Assembly (NCBI RefSeq): GCF_000967915.1
Contig: NC_022549.1
Coordinates: forward strand, 434,001 to 498,000
Direction: 5' to 3'
DNA: 64,000 nucleotides
Origin: Paracholeplasma brassicae
Lineage (GTDB): Bacteria > Bacillota_I > Bacilli_A > Acholeplasmatales > UBA5453
The translations under genes and the position numbers were made by a program. Under the pieces are notes generated by a model, which saw nothing but the letters and a program-made list of their open reading frames with translations, made no database searches and was not told the DNA's origin. This document shows, piece by piece, positions 1-8,524 of this stretch. Positions within the stretch are counted from its first letter, which is position 1. Every line of letters begins with the position of its first letter.

Positions 1-244
1 GTTTTGGTTGATAACATTACCAAACGTATCATCACATATCTTAACCGTGGTCGTTTATGCGCTCGTTGACACATTCCTTACTTCATCTGTCTCAGGTATA
101 ATCTCAGATGAGTTAAGTAGACAACAATGGGGTCTGGCCTCTGCGATGTCATGGGTTTATGTTTTATCCGTCTTGCTGATTTTAATTGTGGTATTCAGTC
201 TGGCAAAATTCTTTAAGATTGGAGGCTCACATTATGAAAACTAA
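1..244 (+). CDS. ABC sugar transporter permease, UgpA/MalF type (C-terminal fragment)
   Basis: Only the last ~80 codons are present; the reading frame is open at the left edge (codons start at base 2), so the gene begins outside the window. The visible part is the end of a CUT1-type permease: a loop followed by a membrane helix near the C-terminus (VYVLSVLLILIVVFSLAKFF) and a short polar tail. It stops 11 bp after the start of the next permease, so the two are translationally coupled. It would form the membrane channel with that second permease for import of a sugar or muropeptide. The family call rests on the fragment and on context. Confidence 0.75.
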   Translation, partial: FWLITLPNVSSHILTVVVYALVDTFLTSSVSGIISDELSRQQWGLASAMSWVYVLSVLLILIVVFSLAKFFKIGGSHYEN

Positions 245-1247
245 CGAACTGGTTTCAAAAGCAAAAGAACGTTATGAAGAACAATTACAACGTGTGGAAT
301 CTTTCTTAAAAGATCCAAAAAAGAACGCGAAAAGAAAAAGAGTTTTTCAAGCATTCAGTTCGTCATTCTTTAGATATGCCTTCTTAATTGGATTAAGCTT
401 TGTCATATTGTTTCCAACCATCCAGCAAATCTTACAAGCCTTAAGAGCACCTCAAGATGTTAATAACCCAGCAGTTATTTGGATTCCTGAGATTTGGTCA
501 ACACTTAATATCAAACTCGCTATTGGTGTTCTAGATTACAAAGACGCAGCGCTCAATACGGCCTTCCTAAGCGTGGTTTCGATGTTATTACAAATATTTG
601 CGACATCGCTTGCGGGTTATTCATTTTCAAGACTCAAAACAAAGTTCTCAAATATTCTATTCATTCTGGTCATTTTGACCATTGTGATTCCGCCACAAGC
701 GTTGTCACTATCTCAATATTTATATTTTAGAAATTTAAATTTAATTGGGACACCTTGGGCAATCGTGTTAATGAATCTATTAGGCATGGGGATTCGTTCT
801 GGGATTTTCATCTTCATCTTTAGACAATTCTTTGCTGGCTTACCTAAAGAATTAGAAGAATCGGCTCAAATTGATGGGGCAGGGGTCTTTAGAACATTCT
901 TTAGTGTCATGTTACCTAACGCACGTGGTGCGATGGTAACGGTGGGTCTATTTAGTTTTGTTTGGGCTTGGAATGACGCTTACTATGTCAAAATATTTGA
1001 AGTTTCAACTGAAAAGTTCCCGATTTTAACGATGCGTTTAATTAACGCAGCAGAAAACATGAAAGCACAACTCTTTTATGAGGGGATGCTTGATTTAGTC
1101 GGACAAGACGTATGGGAAAATCCATTGTTCTTGGCATTAATCTCTAACGTTAGTGCGTTATTGATGATGTTACCACTATTAATTATGTATTTATTCGTTC
1201 AACGCTTGTTCGTTGAATCAATTGAAAGAACCGGTATCGTCGGTTAA
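234..1247 (+). CDS. ABC sugar transporter permease, MalG/UgpE type
   Basis: A 337-residue CUT1 importer permease. An N-terminal charged, probably helical stretch (about residues 1-40) precedes six predicted membrane segments. The EAA loop for docking the ATPase is visible at about residue 205-225 (ELEESAQIDGAGVFRTFF). The start at 234 is chosen because GGAGG lies 9 bp upstream; a start at 186 would add 16 residues and has no ribosome site. It overlaps the preceding permease by 11 bp. It is clearly paralogous to the permease at 32920-33966 (shared IQQI..ALRAP.D.NNP and VLDY motifs), suggesting related substrates. With NamZ, NagZ, MurK and MurQ downstream, the likely cargo is a muropeptide sugar; that is inference. 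Confidence 0.9.
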   Translation: MKTNELVSKAKERYEEQLQRVESFLKDPKKNAKRKRVFQAFSSSFFRYAFLIGLSFVILFPTIQQILQALRAPQDVNNPAVIWIPEIWSTLNIKLAIGVLDYKDAALNTAFLSVVSMLLQIFATSLAGYSFSRLKTKFSNILFILVILTIVIPPQALSLSQYLYFRNLNLIGTPWAIVLMNLLGMGIRSGIFIFIFRQFFAGLPKELEESAQIDGAGVFRTFFSVMLPNARGAMVTVGLFSFVWAWNDAYYVKIFEVSTEKFPILTMRLINAAENMKAQLFYEGMLDLVGQDVWENPLFLALISNVSALLMMLPLLIMYLFVQRLFVESIERTGIVG

Positions 1248-1259
1248 TAGGTGATAATA

Positions 1260-1901
1260 ATGAAGTTTGATAATCCTTTGGTTCAAAAATTAAATCAAAT
1301 AGCGGATTGGATCATTCGAATTGTAGTGATCAACTTTCTTGTGATCTTATTTTCGATTCCACTAGTAACGATGTTTAATTCGTTTAGCAGTGGGTATCGA
1401 TTGTTTCATGATTACATTAATAAGAAGAACACAAAGCTATTTTCAGGCTTCTTTACCTATTTTAAAGAATATTTTAAAACCAGATTGATGTTAGGTTTAT
1501 TAATGACTTTGTTCCTTGTCTTAGGGTATCTTAACGTAACTTATTACGTTGAGACCCTAAATCAAGGGGCTGGGTTATTTTATCACTTAGGGTATTATGT
1601 GACGATATCATTTTTAGTAGGCGCGTACATTGTGTACTTGTATTTGTTTCCGGTATCGATGGTCTATCCAACAATGAAGTTTCGTTTAATGATTAAATTG
1701 GCATTTTTTGTCTCAGGAAAATTTGTGATAAGAACCATGTTATTAATTATTTCTACCCTTGTGCCATTCTTACTTTTATTTTCATCAATCACATCTTTAA
1801 TATTTGTTTTTGCCGGAGTATCACTTTGGCTACTTATTGCAGTAATGATTACCAATGAAGTTACTGATTATCTTGAAAGGCTAGGTAAAAAAAATGATTA
1901 A
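1260..1901 (+). CDS. YesL-family (DUF624) membrane protein
   Basis: A 213-residue protein with about five hydrophobic helices and no catalytic motif, matching the YesL/DUF624 pattern (N-terminal LNQIADWIIRIVVINFLVILF, then a cytosolic stretch HDYINKKNTKLFSGFFTYFKE). Such proteins are commonly encoded beside CUT1 sugar ABC importers, and their exact role is unknown. ATG 1260 is preferred: AGGTGA lies about 5 bp upstream, while the in-frame GTG at 1251 falls inside that ribosome site. It follows the permease by 12 bp and overlaps NamZ by 8 bp. A second, frameshifted relative lies at 21670-22340. Confidence 0.8.
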   Translation: MKFDNPLVQKLNQIADWIIRIVVINFLVILFSIPLVTMFNSFSSGYRLFHDYINKKNTKLFSGFFTYFKEYFKTRLMLGLLMTLFLVLGYLNVTYYVETLNQGAGLFYHLGYYVTISFLVGAYIVYLYLFPVSMVYPTMKFRLMIKLAFFVSGKFVIRTMLLIISTLVPFLLLFSSITSLIFVFAGVSLWLLIAVMITNEVTDYLERLGKKND

Positions 1902-3033
1902 AGTTGGCATCGAACGTATTGATGACTATTTAGAACTATTTAAAAATAAACGCGTGGGATTAATTACAAACCCAACGGGGGTTTGTCAAAATTTTAAAAC
2001 CACGATTGAAGTACTCCAAGAAAAAACAAACTTAGTTAGTTTGTTCTCACCTGAACATGGGGTTAGAGGGGATTTACAAGCAGGGGTGAAACTTGATCCA
2101 TACGTGGATGAGAAGACAGGTTCTATGGTTTATTCTCTTTATGGTGAAACCAGAAAACCGACCAAAGAAATGTTAGCAGACATTGACGTATTAGCCTATG
2201 ACATTCAAGACGTTGGGGCACGTTTTTATACGTTTATCTACACCATGGCTTACAGTATGCAGGCAGCTAAGGATGAAAACAAATTGTTTGTTGTCTTTGA
2301 TCGTCCTAATCCACTTGGTGGTTTAGAAGTTGAAGGTAACATTCTTGATTTAAAATACCGAAGTTTTGTTGGGTATTATCCAATGGTTCAACGTTATGGT
2401 TTAACTGTCGGTGAACTGGCTAAGTATTTTAATGAAGCGTTTGAGATTAACTGTAATCTTAAAGTAATCCCAATGGAAGGCTACAAACGTGGTATGGATT
2501 ATGTGGACACTGGTTTGCCGTTTGTCATGCCATCACCCAACATTCCAACACCTATGAGTATCTATAGCTATATGGCAACTTGTTTAATTGAAGGTACAAA
2601 CCTAAGTGAAGGTAGAGGCACAACAAAACCATTTGAAGTATTAGGAGCGCCTTGGTTAAATGCAAGTAATTTAATCAAGCGACTAGAAGCGTTAAATCTA
2701 CCTGGTGTCAAGTATCGTAAACTTCATTTTACACCGATATTCTCAAAACATAAAGACACACTTTGTGAGGGCATTGAACTCTACATCACGGATAAAAAAG
2801 CATTCAAACCAGTTAAAACCGGGTTTGCGATTGTTTATTTGATTAAAGAGTTACACAAGGAGTTTGACTTTATTAAACCTTGGCGTGAAAACCAATTACC
2901 ATTTTTTAATTTACTGACAGGCGATGACCTTTTTAATGGACATTACAGCCTAGACCAATTATTTGAAAAAATTGATCAAGACTCAAAAACATTTACTAAG
3001 ATAAAGGAAAGGTATCACCTCTATGAAGTATAA
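1894..3033 (+). CDS. namZ: Exo-beta-N-acetylmuramidase NamZ-like (DUF1343)
   Basis: A 379-residue DUF1343 protein. Family motifs are plain: GLITNPTG near residue 28, FSPEHGVRGDLQAG near 57, YDIQDVGARFYTFIYTM near 107, FDRPNPLGG near 143, and EGRGTTKPFEVLGAPW near 245. Characterised members (B. subtilis NamZ/YbbC) remove non-reducing MurNAc from peptidoglycan fragments. No signal peptide is present, unlike the secreted Bacillus enzyme, so this one should act in the cytosol on imported saccharides. It overlaps nagZ by 11 bp. Family assignment is strong; MurNAc specificity is inferred from the family and from NagZ, MurK and MurQ in the same operon. Confidence 0.9.
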   Translation: MIKVGIERIDDYLELFKNKRVGLITNPTGVCQNFKTTIEVLQEKTNLVSLFSPEHGVRGDLQAGVKLDPYVDEKTGSMVYSLYGETRKPTKEMLADIDVLAYDIQDVGARFYTFIYTMAYSMQAAKDENKLFVVFDRPNPLGGLEVEGNILDLKYRSFVGYYPMVQRYGLTVGELAKYFNEAFEINCNLKVIPMEGYKRGMDYVDTGLPFVMPSPNIPTPMSIYSYMATCLIEGTNLSEGRGTTKPFEVLGAPWLNASNLIKRLEALNLPGVKYRKLHFTPIFSKHKDTLCEGIELYITDKKAFKPVKTGFAIVYLIKELHKEFDFIKPWRENQLPFFNLLTGDDLFNGHYSLDQLFEKIDQDSKTFTKIKERYHLYEV

Positions 3034-4594
3034 TTTAGACAAACTAACAATTGAAGAAAAAATCGGACAACTCTTTATGTTTGGAGTTCAATCAGACGTC
3101 GTTGATGAACGGACCATCAAACTAATTAGAGATTACAAAGTCGGTAATGTCATCTTGTTTGCAAGGAATTGCATCAATCCTAACCAATTATTCAAATTAA
3201 ATCAGGACCTTCAAAAAGAAGCCTTAACACATTTAGGCATTCCGATGTTCATTAGTATTGACCAAGAAGGTGGTATGGTAACAAGAATATTTGAAGGCTC
3301 AACTTTCTTTCCGGGTGCGATGACGATTGGTGCAACAAGCAATGTTAACCGCGCATATTTAAATGGTGTTTATATGGGACAAGAGTTAGAAGCACTTGGT
3401 ATCAACATGAACTTAGCACCTGTATTAGACGTCAACAACAACCCAAAAAATCCAGTCATCGGTGTTAGAAGTTATTCAGATAACGCTGAAGTAGTTGCTG
3501 ATTTTGGGACTGCTTATGTCAAAGGCTTACAAGAAACTATTTTAGCAACAGCAAAACACTTTCCAGGCCACGGAGACACAAACGTTGACTCGCATTTGGC
3601 GTTACCTAAAGTAGATTATCCTATTGAACGTTTAGAATCCATTGAACTAGTACCATTCAAACGCGCAATTAAAGAAGGCATTCATGCAATTATGTCTTCA
3701 CATATTGATTTTCCAGCATTCACGGAAAATGGACTACCAACCACGCTATCAGAAAAATGTTTAACCACATTCTTAAGAGAAGATTTAGGATTTGAAGGGT
3801 TAATTGTGACTGACGGTATGGAGATGAAAGCAGTTCAAGATCACTATGGCACCGTTGAGGCATGTCTAATGGCGGTTCAAGCTGGGGCGAACCAAGTTTG
3901 TATCTGTCATACAGAAGCACTCCAATTTAAAGCATTTGAACGCTTTAAAGAAGCGGTTGCTACTGGTGAACTACCAATGGCTGTTTTAGATGAACGTGTG
4001 AGTCGTGTCTTAAAGTATAAAGAACTATTAAATGATAAATATTACGACGTGGCTTATGAAATGATAAAGCCAATTGTTGAAAATGAGACACATCAAGCGT
4101 TTGCATTAGAAACGGTAAGAAAAGCTGCAACACTAGTTAAGGGTAAAGCCTACCAACAAAATGGAACGACATTATTTATTGGTGTTTTACCAAAAGCGAC
4201 TTCTGGGGCAGATGACACAGATGGAACTTACAATATGAATAAGCAAATTAAACATGAGTTACCATCAATTGAAACCATGCATTTACCGATTAACCCAACC
4301 GATGAAGATATTAGTCGTCTAGTTAAGAAAGCAAATTTATATGATCAAGTGGTCATCTCGTCATATAACAGTAACATTTATACCAATCAAATTAAGGCAA
4401 TTGAAGCTTTAAGTCAATTGGATAACGAATTATACGTTGTATCAATGAGAAACCCATACGACCTTCATTACACAGATAAAATTGATAATTATGTATGTCT
4501 TTATGAATACACACCAAACTCAATTAAAGTGTTAATCGAATACTTAAGAGGAGCTCTTTCCTTTGATGGGAGGTTGCCAATCCGTGAAAAATAA
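3023..4594 (+). CDS. nagZ: Beta-N-acetylglucosaminidase NagZ (GH3)
   Basis: A 523-residue GH3 protein. The NagZ-specific acid/base loop KHFPGHGDTNVDSH is at about residues 177-190 (Asp-Ser-His dyad) and the nucleophile is Asp264 in VTDGMEM. An N-terminal TIM barrel of about 340 residues is followed by a C-terminal alpha/beta sandwich, as in the two-domain Firmicute NagZ proteins. It would release GlcNAc from muropeptides or GlcNAc-MurNAc. No signal peptide is seen, so it is cytosolic here, while B. subtilis NagZ is secreted. Start ATG 3023 overlaps namZ by 11 bp, and AAGGAAAGG lies upstream. The next gene starts inside its last codons. Confidence 0.92.
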   Translation: MKYNLDKLTIEEKIGQLFMFGVQSDVVDERTIKLIRDYKVGNVILFARNCINPNQLFKLNQDLQKEALTHLGIPMFISIDQEGGMVTRIFEGSTFFPGAMTIGATSNVNRAYLNGVYMGQELEALGINMNLAPVLDVNNNPKNPVIGVRSYSDNAEVVADFGTAYVKGLQETILATAKHFPGHGDTNVDSHLALPKVDYPIERLESIELVPFKRAIKEGIHAIMSSHIDFPAFTENGLPTTLSEKCLTTFLREDLGFEGLIVTDGMEMKAVQDHYGTVEACLMAVQAGANQVCICHTEALQFKAFERFKEAVATGELPMAVLDERVSRVLKYKELLNDKYYDVAYEMIKPIVENETHQAFALETVRKAATLVKGKAYQQNGTTLFIGVLPKATSGADDTDGTYNMNKQIKHELPSIETMHLPINPTDEDISRLVKKANLYDQVVISSYNSNIYTNQIKAIEALSQLDNELYVVSMRNPYDLHYTDKIDNYVCLYEYTPNSIKVLIEYLRGALSFDGRLPIREK

Positions 4595-5501
4595 ATACAT
4601 CATCGGTATAGATGGTGGAGGCACCAAAACCTTAGGTGTACTCTTTGATTTTGATGGTAATGAACTTCATCGAGTAAAAGAAGGGTTTTCAAACTTTTCG
4701 ATTGATGAGAAAGAAGCGACAGATAATCTTTCTAAAACCATTGAACAGTTACAAAATAAGATTGTCGATACCGACTATGAACTCTACATTCAATTAGGGA
4801 TATCAGGTGCAAGCAAAATTAAAGAAACCACGACCTTAGAACGTGATTTTGAAAAAAAGTTTCACGCTATTGTCAATTTAGAGACTGATCTTATGATAGG
4901 ATTATACTCGGTTAGTCAAAGCTCAGATCAAAGTGTAATCATGGCAATCGGGGGAACCGGAAGTGCTGTTGTTGCAAAAGAGGGTAACCGCATCAAATCT
5001 ATCGGTGGTTACGGCTATTTATTAGGAGACGAAGGTTCTGGATATCATTTAGTGATCGAAGCCTTGAGACGAGTGATAAAAGAATCAGAAGAAGAAAGAC
5101 CGCTTAGTGAATTATCTATTGGATTAATGAAACTGATAGGTATTACTTCGCATCGTCAATTAATATCCTACGTGTATCAAAAAAATAAAACCGAACTTGC
5201 CCAACTCTCTAGATTTATCGCAAAACAATCAATTGAAGGGGATTTGGTTGCAAAAGCGTTGTTGGAAAATGAAGGCAAGTTATTAGCTGAGCAAATCGTG
5301 CTTGCTCACAATAACTTTATAAAAAATAATGAAGTTGTAATTGCACTTCGTGGCACATTTGTGAACGAAGCGCCATATGTAAAAGACGCATTAAAGAAGC
5401 ACTTAGATGAACACATCAAAAATTATAAAATCGAAGAAACGTCAAATGAGCCTGTCGTAGGGGCATATCATTTGGCAAAAGCGATTTTAGTTAAGGGGTA
5501 G
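4584..5501 (+). CDS. murK: N-acetylmuramate/N-acetylglucosamine kinase, BadF/BadG family (MurK-like)
   Basis: A 305-residue ATPase of the BadF/BadG/BcrA kinase fold. The phosphate-1 loop IGIDGGGTKTLGVLF starts at residue 5; AIGGTGSAV near 135 and GDEGSGY near 157 complete the nucleotide site. Family members phosphorylate GlcNAc or MurNAc at O6; clostridial MurK acts on both. GTG 4584 is preferred, with GGGAGG about 10 bp upstream; TTG 4563 and ATG 4566 would lie on or before that ribosome site. It overlaps nagZ by 11 bp and is followed 4 bp later by murQ, which needs MurNAc-6-P, so MurNAc is a likely substrate here. Confidence 0.85.
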   Translation: MKNKYIIGIDGGGTKTLGVLFDFDGNELHRVKEGFSNFSIDEKEATDNLSKTIEQLQNKIVDTDYELYIQLGISGASKIKETTTLERDFEKKFHAIVNLETDLMIGLYSVSQSSDQSVIMAIGGTGSAVVAKEGNRIKSIGGYGYLLGDEGSGYHLVIEALRRVIKESEEERPLSELSIGLMKLIGITSHRQLISYVYQKNKTELAQLSRFIAKQSIEGDLVAKALLENEGKLLAEQIVLAHNNFIKNNEVVIALRGTFVNEAPYVKDALKKHLDEHIKNYKIEETSNEPVVGAYHLAKAILVKG

Positions 5502-5505
5502 TATT

Positions 5506-6405
5506 ATGGTAGATATTGGAAAAATTAGCACAGAAAAAAGAAATGAAAACACTAGAAACATTGATATTGTCTCGACTAAAGAGATTCTAAAAATGATCAA
5601 CGAAGAAGACAAATTAGTACCTGTAGCGGTTGAAAAAGCACTTGATCAAATCACGAAAGTGGTTGATGTAGTGACAACTGCCTTTCAAAATGGCGGTAGA
5701 CTTTTCTACATTGGTGCAGGCACTAGTGGACGTCTTGGTGTACTTGATGCCTCAGAGTGTCCACCGACGTTTGGTGTATCGAAGCACATGGTTAACGGTA
5801 TTATTGCCGGTGGCGACAAAGCGCTTCGTTTTCCAATCGAAAAAGTGGAAGATTCGAAAAAGGCGGCAATGAAGGATTTAAAGAAACACAAACTGACAAA
5901 TAAAGACGTGGTTATCGGGATTGCTGCAAGTGGTAGAACACCTTATGCAGTTGGTGGCATTGAATACGCCAATGAAATCGGTTGCGTAACGGCTTGTATT
6001 ACGACAAGCTCGAATTCACTAATCGCTAGAACCGCTAAGTTCCCTATTGAGGCAATTACAGGGGCTGAACCATTAACAGGATCGACACGTATGAAGTCAG
6101 GTACTGCTCAAAAATTGATTTTAAACATGATTACGACTGCATCAATGGTTAAAATCGGTAAAGTTTATGAGAATCTCATGGTGGATGTTCAAATGTCAAA
6201 CGATAAATTGGTGTCCCGTGCGACCTCAATCGTAATGGATATCACAGGCTGTGACTTAGAAACGGCTGATGCACATTTAAAGAAATACAATTCAGTTAAG
6301 TACGCGATTTTTAGTATCATGTCAAAAATTGAAGAAAAAGACAAAATCCGATCCATTCTGGATGAACATAACGGGAATATTCGTGAATCCTTGAAACAAA
6401 TTTAA
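5506..6405 (+). CDS. murQ: N-acetylmuramic acid 6-phosphate etherase MurQ
   Basis: A 299-residue SIS-domain etherase that cleaves the lactyl ether of MurNAc-6-P to give GlcNAc-6-P and D-lactate. Signature stretches are GAGTSGRLGVLDASECPPTF near residue 70, GIAASGRTPYAVGG near 145 and GSTRMKSGTAQKLILN near 193. Length matches the family (about 300). It is the last gene of the operon and is followed directly by a terminator hairpin. Its product feeds NagA, encoded on the other strand just downstream. Confidence 0.96.
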   Translation: MVDIGKISTEKRNENTRNIDIVSTKEILKMINEEDKLVPVAVEKALDQITKVVDVVTTAFQNGGRLFYIGAGTSGRLGVLDASECPPTFGVSKHMVNGIIAGGDKALRFPIEKVEDSKKAAMKDLKKHKLTNKDVVIGIAASGRTPYAVGGIEYANEIGCVTACITTSSNSLIARTAKFPIEAITGAEPLTGSTRMKSGTAQKLILNMITTASMVKIGKVYENLMVDVQMSNDKLVSRATSIVMDITGCDLETADAHLKKYNSVKYAIFSIMSKIEEKDKIRSILDEHNGNIRESLKQI

Positions 6406-6410
6406 TCAAA

Positions 6411-6440
6411 AACTCAGCCATTTGTGCTGAGTTTTTTTTC
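6411..6440 (+). terminator. Rho-independent terminator of the namZ-nagZ-murK-murQ operon
   Basis: Stem AACTCAGC / GCTGAGTT with a 7-base loop, followed by a run of T, begins 5 bp after the murQ stop codon. Confidence 0.85.
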
Positions 6441-6441
6441 G

Positions 6442-6473
6442 AAAAAAAAGAACACATGAGGGTGTGTTCTTTT
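6442..6473 (-). terminator. Terminator of nagB-nagA copy 1
   Basis: Inverted repeat AAAGAACAC(A) / (T)GTGTTCTTT. Read on the minus strand it ends in a T run (the A run at 6442-6449 on the plus strand). It lies just past the nagB stop, so it terminates the minus-strand operon and works back-to-back with the murQ terminator. Confidence 0.8.
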
Positions 6474-6482
6474 GGCGGGTTA

Positions 6483-7217
6483 TTAAAATAATTTACTAGC
6501 TGCGGACTCATCTAAGTAAATTTCGACGTTGTTGTGTTTTTGTAAAATAGAAGCGGGTAAGTTTTCAGTGACTTTGCCCTTAACCATTTGGTATACCGCT
6601 TCTGATTTATTTTCACCAAAGGCGATTAGTATGATGCGTTTGGCATCCATGATGTTTTTAATGCCCATCGTGATTGCTTTTTTAGGTACGTCATCCATTG
6701 AGTCAAAGAAGCGTGCGTTATCTAGTCTTGTTTGTTCTTGTAGTTCAATGATGTGTACACTAGAATCAAAGGATGTACCAGGTTCATTAAATCCGATGTG
6801 ACCGTTAGCCCCAATCCCTAAGATTTGAATGTCGGGTTGGTTATTTTTTAAGACGTCATTATACGACTGACATGCCATTTCAAGGTCTTTTTCATTACCG
6901 TTTGGCAAGTGGATGTTCTGTGGTTTTACGTTGATGTGGTTAAATAAATTGCGGTGCATAAAGCTATAATAAGATTCAGGATGGTTTTGATCTAGATTGA
7001 CGTATTCATCCAAATTGATGGTTCTGATTTGACTGTAGTCAGTATTGTTTTCTTTGTGATCTTTAACGAGCGCTTCATAGATGCCAATTGGTGTTGAACC
7101 AGTCGCTAAACCTAGGACGCCAGTTTTGTGTTCTCTAACAAATTTAATCAGGTGTTCACTGACGGTTTTGTTGACGAGTTCTTTACTATTAAGTACATGT
7201 ATTTTCATTTGTTTCAT
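6483..7217 (-). CDS. nagB: Glucosamine-6-phosphate deaminase (copy 1)
   Basis: A 244-residue NagB that converts GlcN-6-P to fructose-6-P and ammonia. Family motifs are LGLATGSTPIGIYEAL near residue 36, TINLDEYV near 66 and GIGANGHIGFNEPG near 130. Length equals the short Bacillus-type enzyme, which lacks the allosteric C-terminus of E. coli NagB. It overlaps nagA by 4 bp and is translated after it. The protein is identical over all 244 residues to copy 2 at 10909-11643; the DNA differs at one silent position (7197). Confidence 0.96.
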   Translation of the reverse strand: MKQMKIHVLNSKELVNKTVSEHLIKFVREHKTGVLGLATGSTPIGIYEALVKDHKENNTDYSQIRTINLDEYVNLDQNHPESYYSFMHRNLFNHINVKPQNIHLPNGNEKDLEMACQSYNDVLKNNQPDIQILGIGANGHIGFNEPGTSFDSSVHIIELQEQTRLDNARFFDSMDDVPKKAITMGIKNIMDAKRIILIAFGENKSEAVYQMVKGKVTENLPASILQKHNNVEIYLDESAASKLF

Positions 7218-8359
7218 CCTTTGTATACGATATTTCCATCAATGATGGTTTGTCTGATGTTGAGTGATTGATCAAGTAAAACGAAGTTGGCTTCTTTACC
7301 AAGATCGATTGAGCCCATGTGATCAAAGACATTAAGTTCTTTGGCTGGGTTTACTGAAGCGAGTTTTGAGGCTTCAACGAGGCTTAACCCAAGGTCGTTG
7401 ACTAAATTTTTGTAGCCATCAATCATTTTTAGAATTGAACCTGCGAGAGTCCCATCCTCAAGGCGAGCTTCGTTATTCTTGATGTATACTTTTTGGCCAC
7501 CAAGTTCACTGACGCCTTCTTCTAACCATTTGGCTCTCATAGAGTCTGTAATGAGTACTAAGTGATCAACGCCTTTGGCATTTAAGAGAATTTTTGCGGC
7601 TTCTACACTGACGTGGATTTTATCAAAAATCAATTCAGAAGATAGTTCGTTGTGTAGAAGTGCTGCACCTACCACACCAACGTCACGGTGGTGAAGTGGG
7701 GTCATGGCGTTATAGGTATGGGTTAATGAAGTAGCCCCACAACCGATGGCTTCAACGACGGTTTGATAAAGTGCTTTGGTGTGTGCGATTGATGCGACCA
7801 CACCGGTTTGTTTTAAATGTTTGATTAATTCAAGACCGTTTTTGACCTCTGGTGCGAGTGAGACTTTTTTAATTAAGTTTCCACTGGCTGTTTGATAGGC
7901 ATCGAATTGTTCGATGGTTGGATAAACCACACATTCTTTTGGTTGGGCACCTGCTGCTAGGACGTTGATGAATGGGCCTTCTAAGTGGACGCCTAAGACT
8001 TTTGAGGCGCTCTTATCTTGAGATGCGTGATACGCTTTGATATTGCTTAGCGCTTTGGTGATGTTTTCGACACTTTGAGTCATAGTCGTTGGTAGAAAAG
8101 CAGTGGTACCTTCTTGGACTAACGATTTCGCCATTTCTTTGATTGAGTCTTTGTTGTGGTGATCCATGGCGTCATGGCCATTAGAGCCGTGAATGTGTAG
8201 GTCGATAAACCCAGGCACTAAGTATAAGAATTCGCTTTCGCTTTGTTTTTCTTGATCGCCTTTAATGATGGATTTTATTTTACCCGATTCAATTTCGATG
8301 GAGCCAAAGATGATTTCGTTTTCCTTGACGATGTGGACATTTTTGATACAAGTAATCAT
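7214..8359 (-). CDS. nagA: N-acetylglucosamine-6-phosphate deacetylase (copy 1)
   Basis: A 381-residue amidohydrolase that removes acetate from GlcNAc-6-P. Visible motifs are PGFIDLHIHGSNGHDAMD (metal HxH) near residue 50, HLEGPFI near 125, ASIAHTKA near 190, LTHTYNAM near 212 and the catalytic Asp in LITDSM near 270. The ribosome site is AAGGGGG about 9 bp upstream of ATG. It overlaps nagB by 4 bp. The protein is identical to copy 2. Unlike copy 2, the DNA upstream holds no TTGWCTAKWCAA operator. The neighbouring mur operon makes its substrate. Confidence 0.96.
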   Translation of the reverse strand: MITCIKNVHIVKENEIIFGSIEIESGKIKSIIKGDQEKQSESEFLYLVPGFIDLHIHGSNGHDAMDHHNKDSIKEMAKSLVQEGTTAFLPTTMTQSVENITKALSNIKAYHASQDKSASKVLGVHLEGPFINVLAAGAQPKECVVYPTIEQFDAYQTASGNLIKKVSLAPEVKNGLELIKHLKQTGVVASIAHTKALYQTVVEAIGCGATSLTHTYNAMTPLHHRDVGVVGAALLHNELSSELIFDKIHVSVEAAKILLNAKGVDHLVLITDSMRAKWLEEGVSELGGQKVYIKNNEARLEDGTLAGSILKMIDGYKNLVNDLGLSLVEASKLASVNPAKELNVFDHMGSIDLGKEANFVLLDQSLNIRQTIIDGNIVYKG

Positions 8360-8496
8360 GTGTAATTACCCCCTTGTGAATAATCGTAAAACCATACATC
8401 CATCATACCACTTTTTTAAAGTGACTTGTAGCGGTTAGGGTCAAGATGAAAAAAAATGCCAGTTATTGATAATTTTCTACTACTAAAATAAACAAA

Positions 8497-8515
8497 GGAA
8501 GTCATTAGGACTTCC
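8497..8515 (-). terminator. Possible terminator of the GNAT gene
   Basis: Perfect stem GGAAGTC / GACTTCC with a 5-base loop lies just past the GNAT stop. Read on the minus strand it is followed by a T-rich stretch, though not a pure T run. Confidence 0.55.
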
Positions 8516-8524
8516 ATGAGTTAA

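Larger units (their letters stand above)
6483..8381. repeat. Direct repeat copy 1: nagB-nagA segment (~1.9 kb)
   Basis: This segment is repeated in the same orientation at 10909-12809 with a constant offset of 4426 bp through both genes. By eye the copies differ by one base in nagB, sixteen in nagA, and two Cs in a C tract before nagA (five C here, seven in copy 2). Identity stops abruptly at the nagB stop codon on one side and about 20 bp upstream of nagA on the other. There are no terminal inverted repeats or transposase, so it is a segmental duplication rather than an IS. Confidence 0.95.

Noticed and set aside
6529-6801. Open frame on the plus strand opposite nagB (repeated at 10955-11227)
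   Set aside because: It is a mirror of nagB in an opposite frame, with no ribosome site, and is duplicated only because nagB is.
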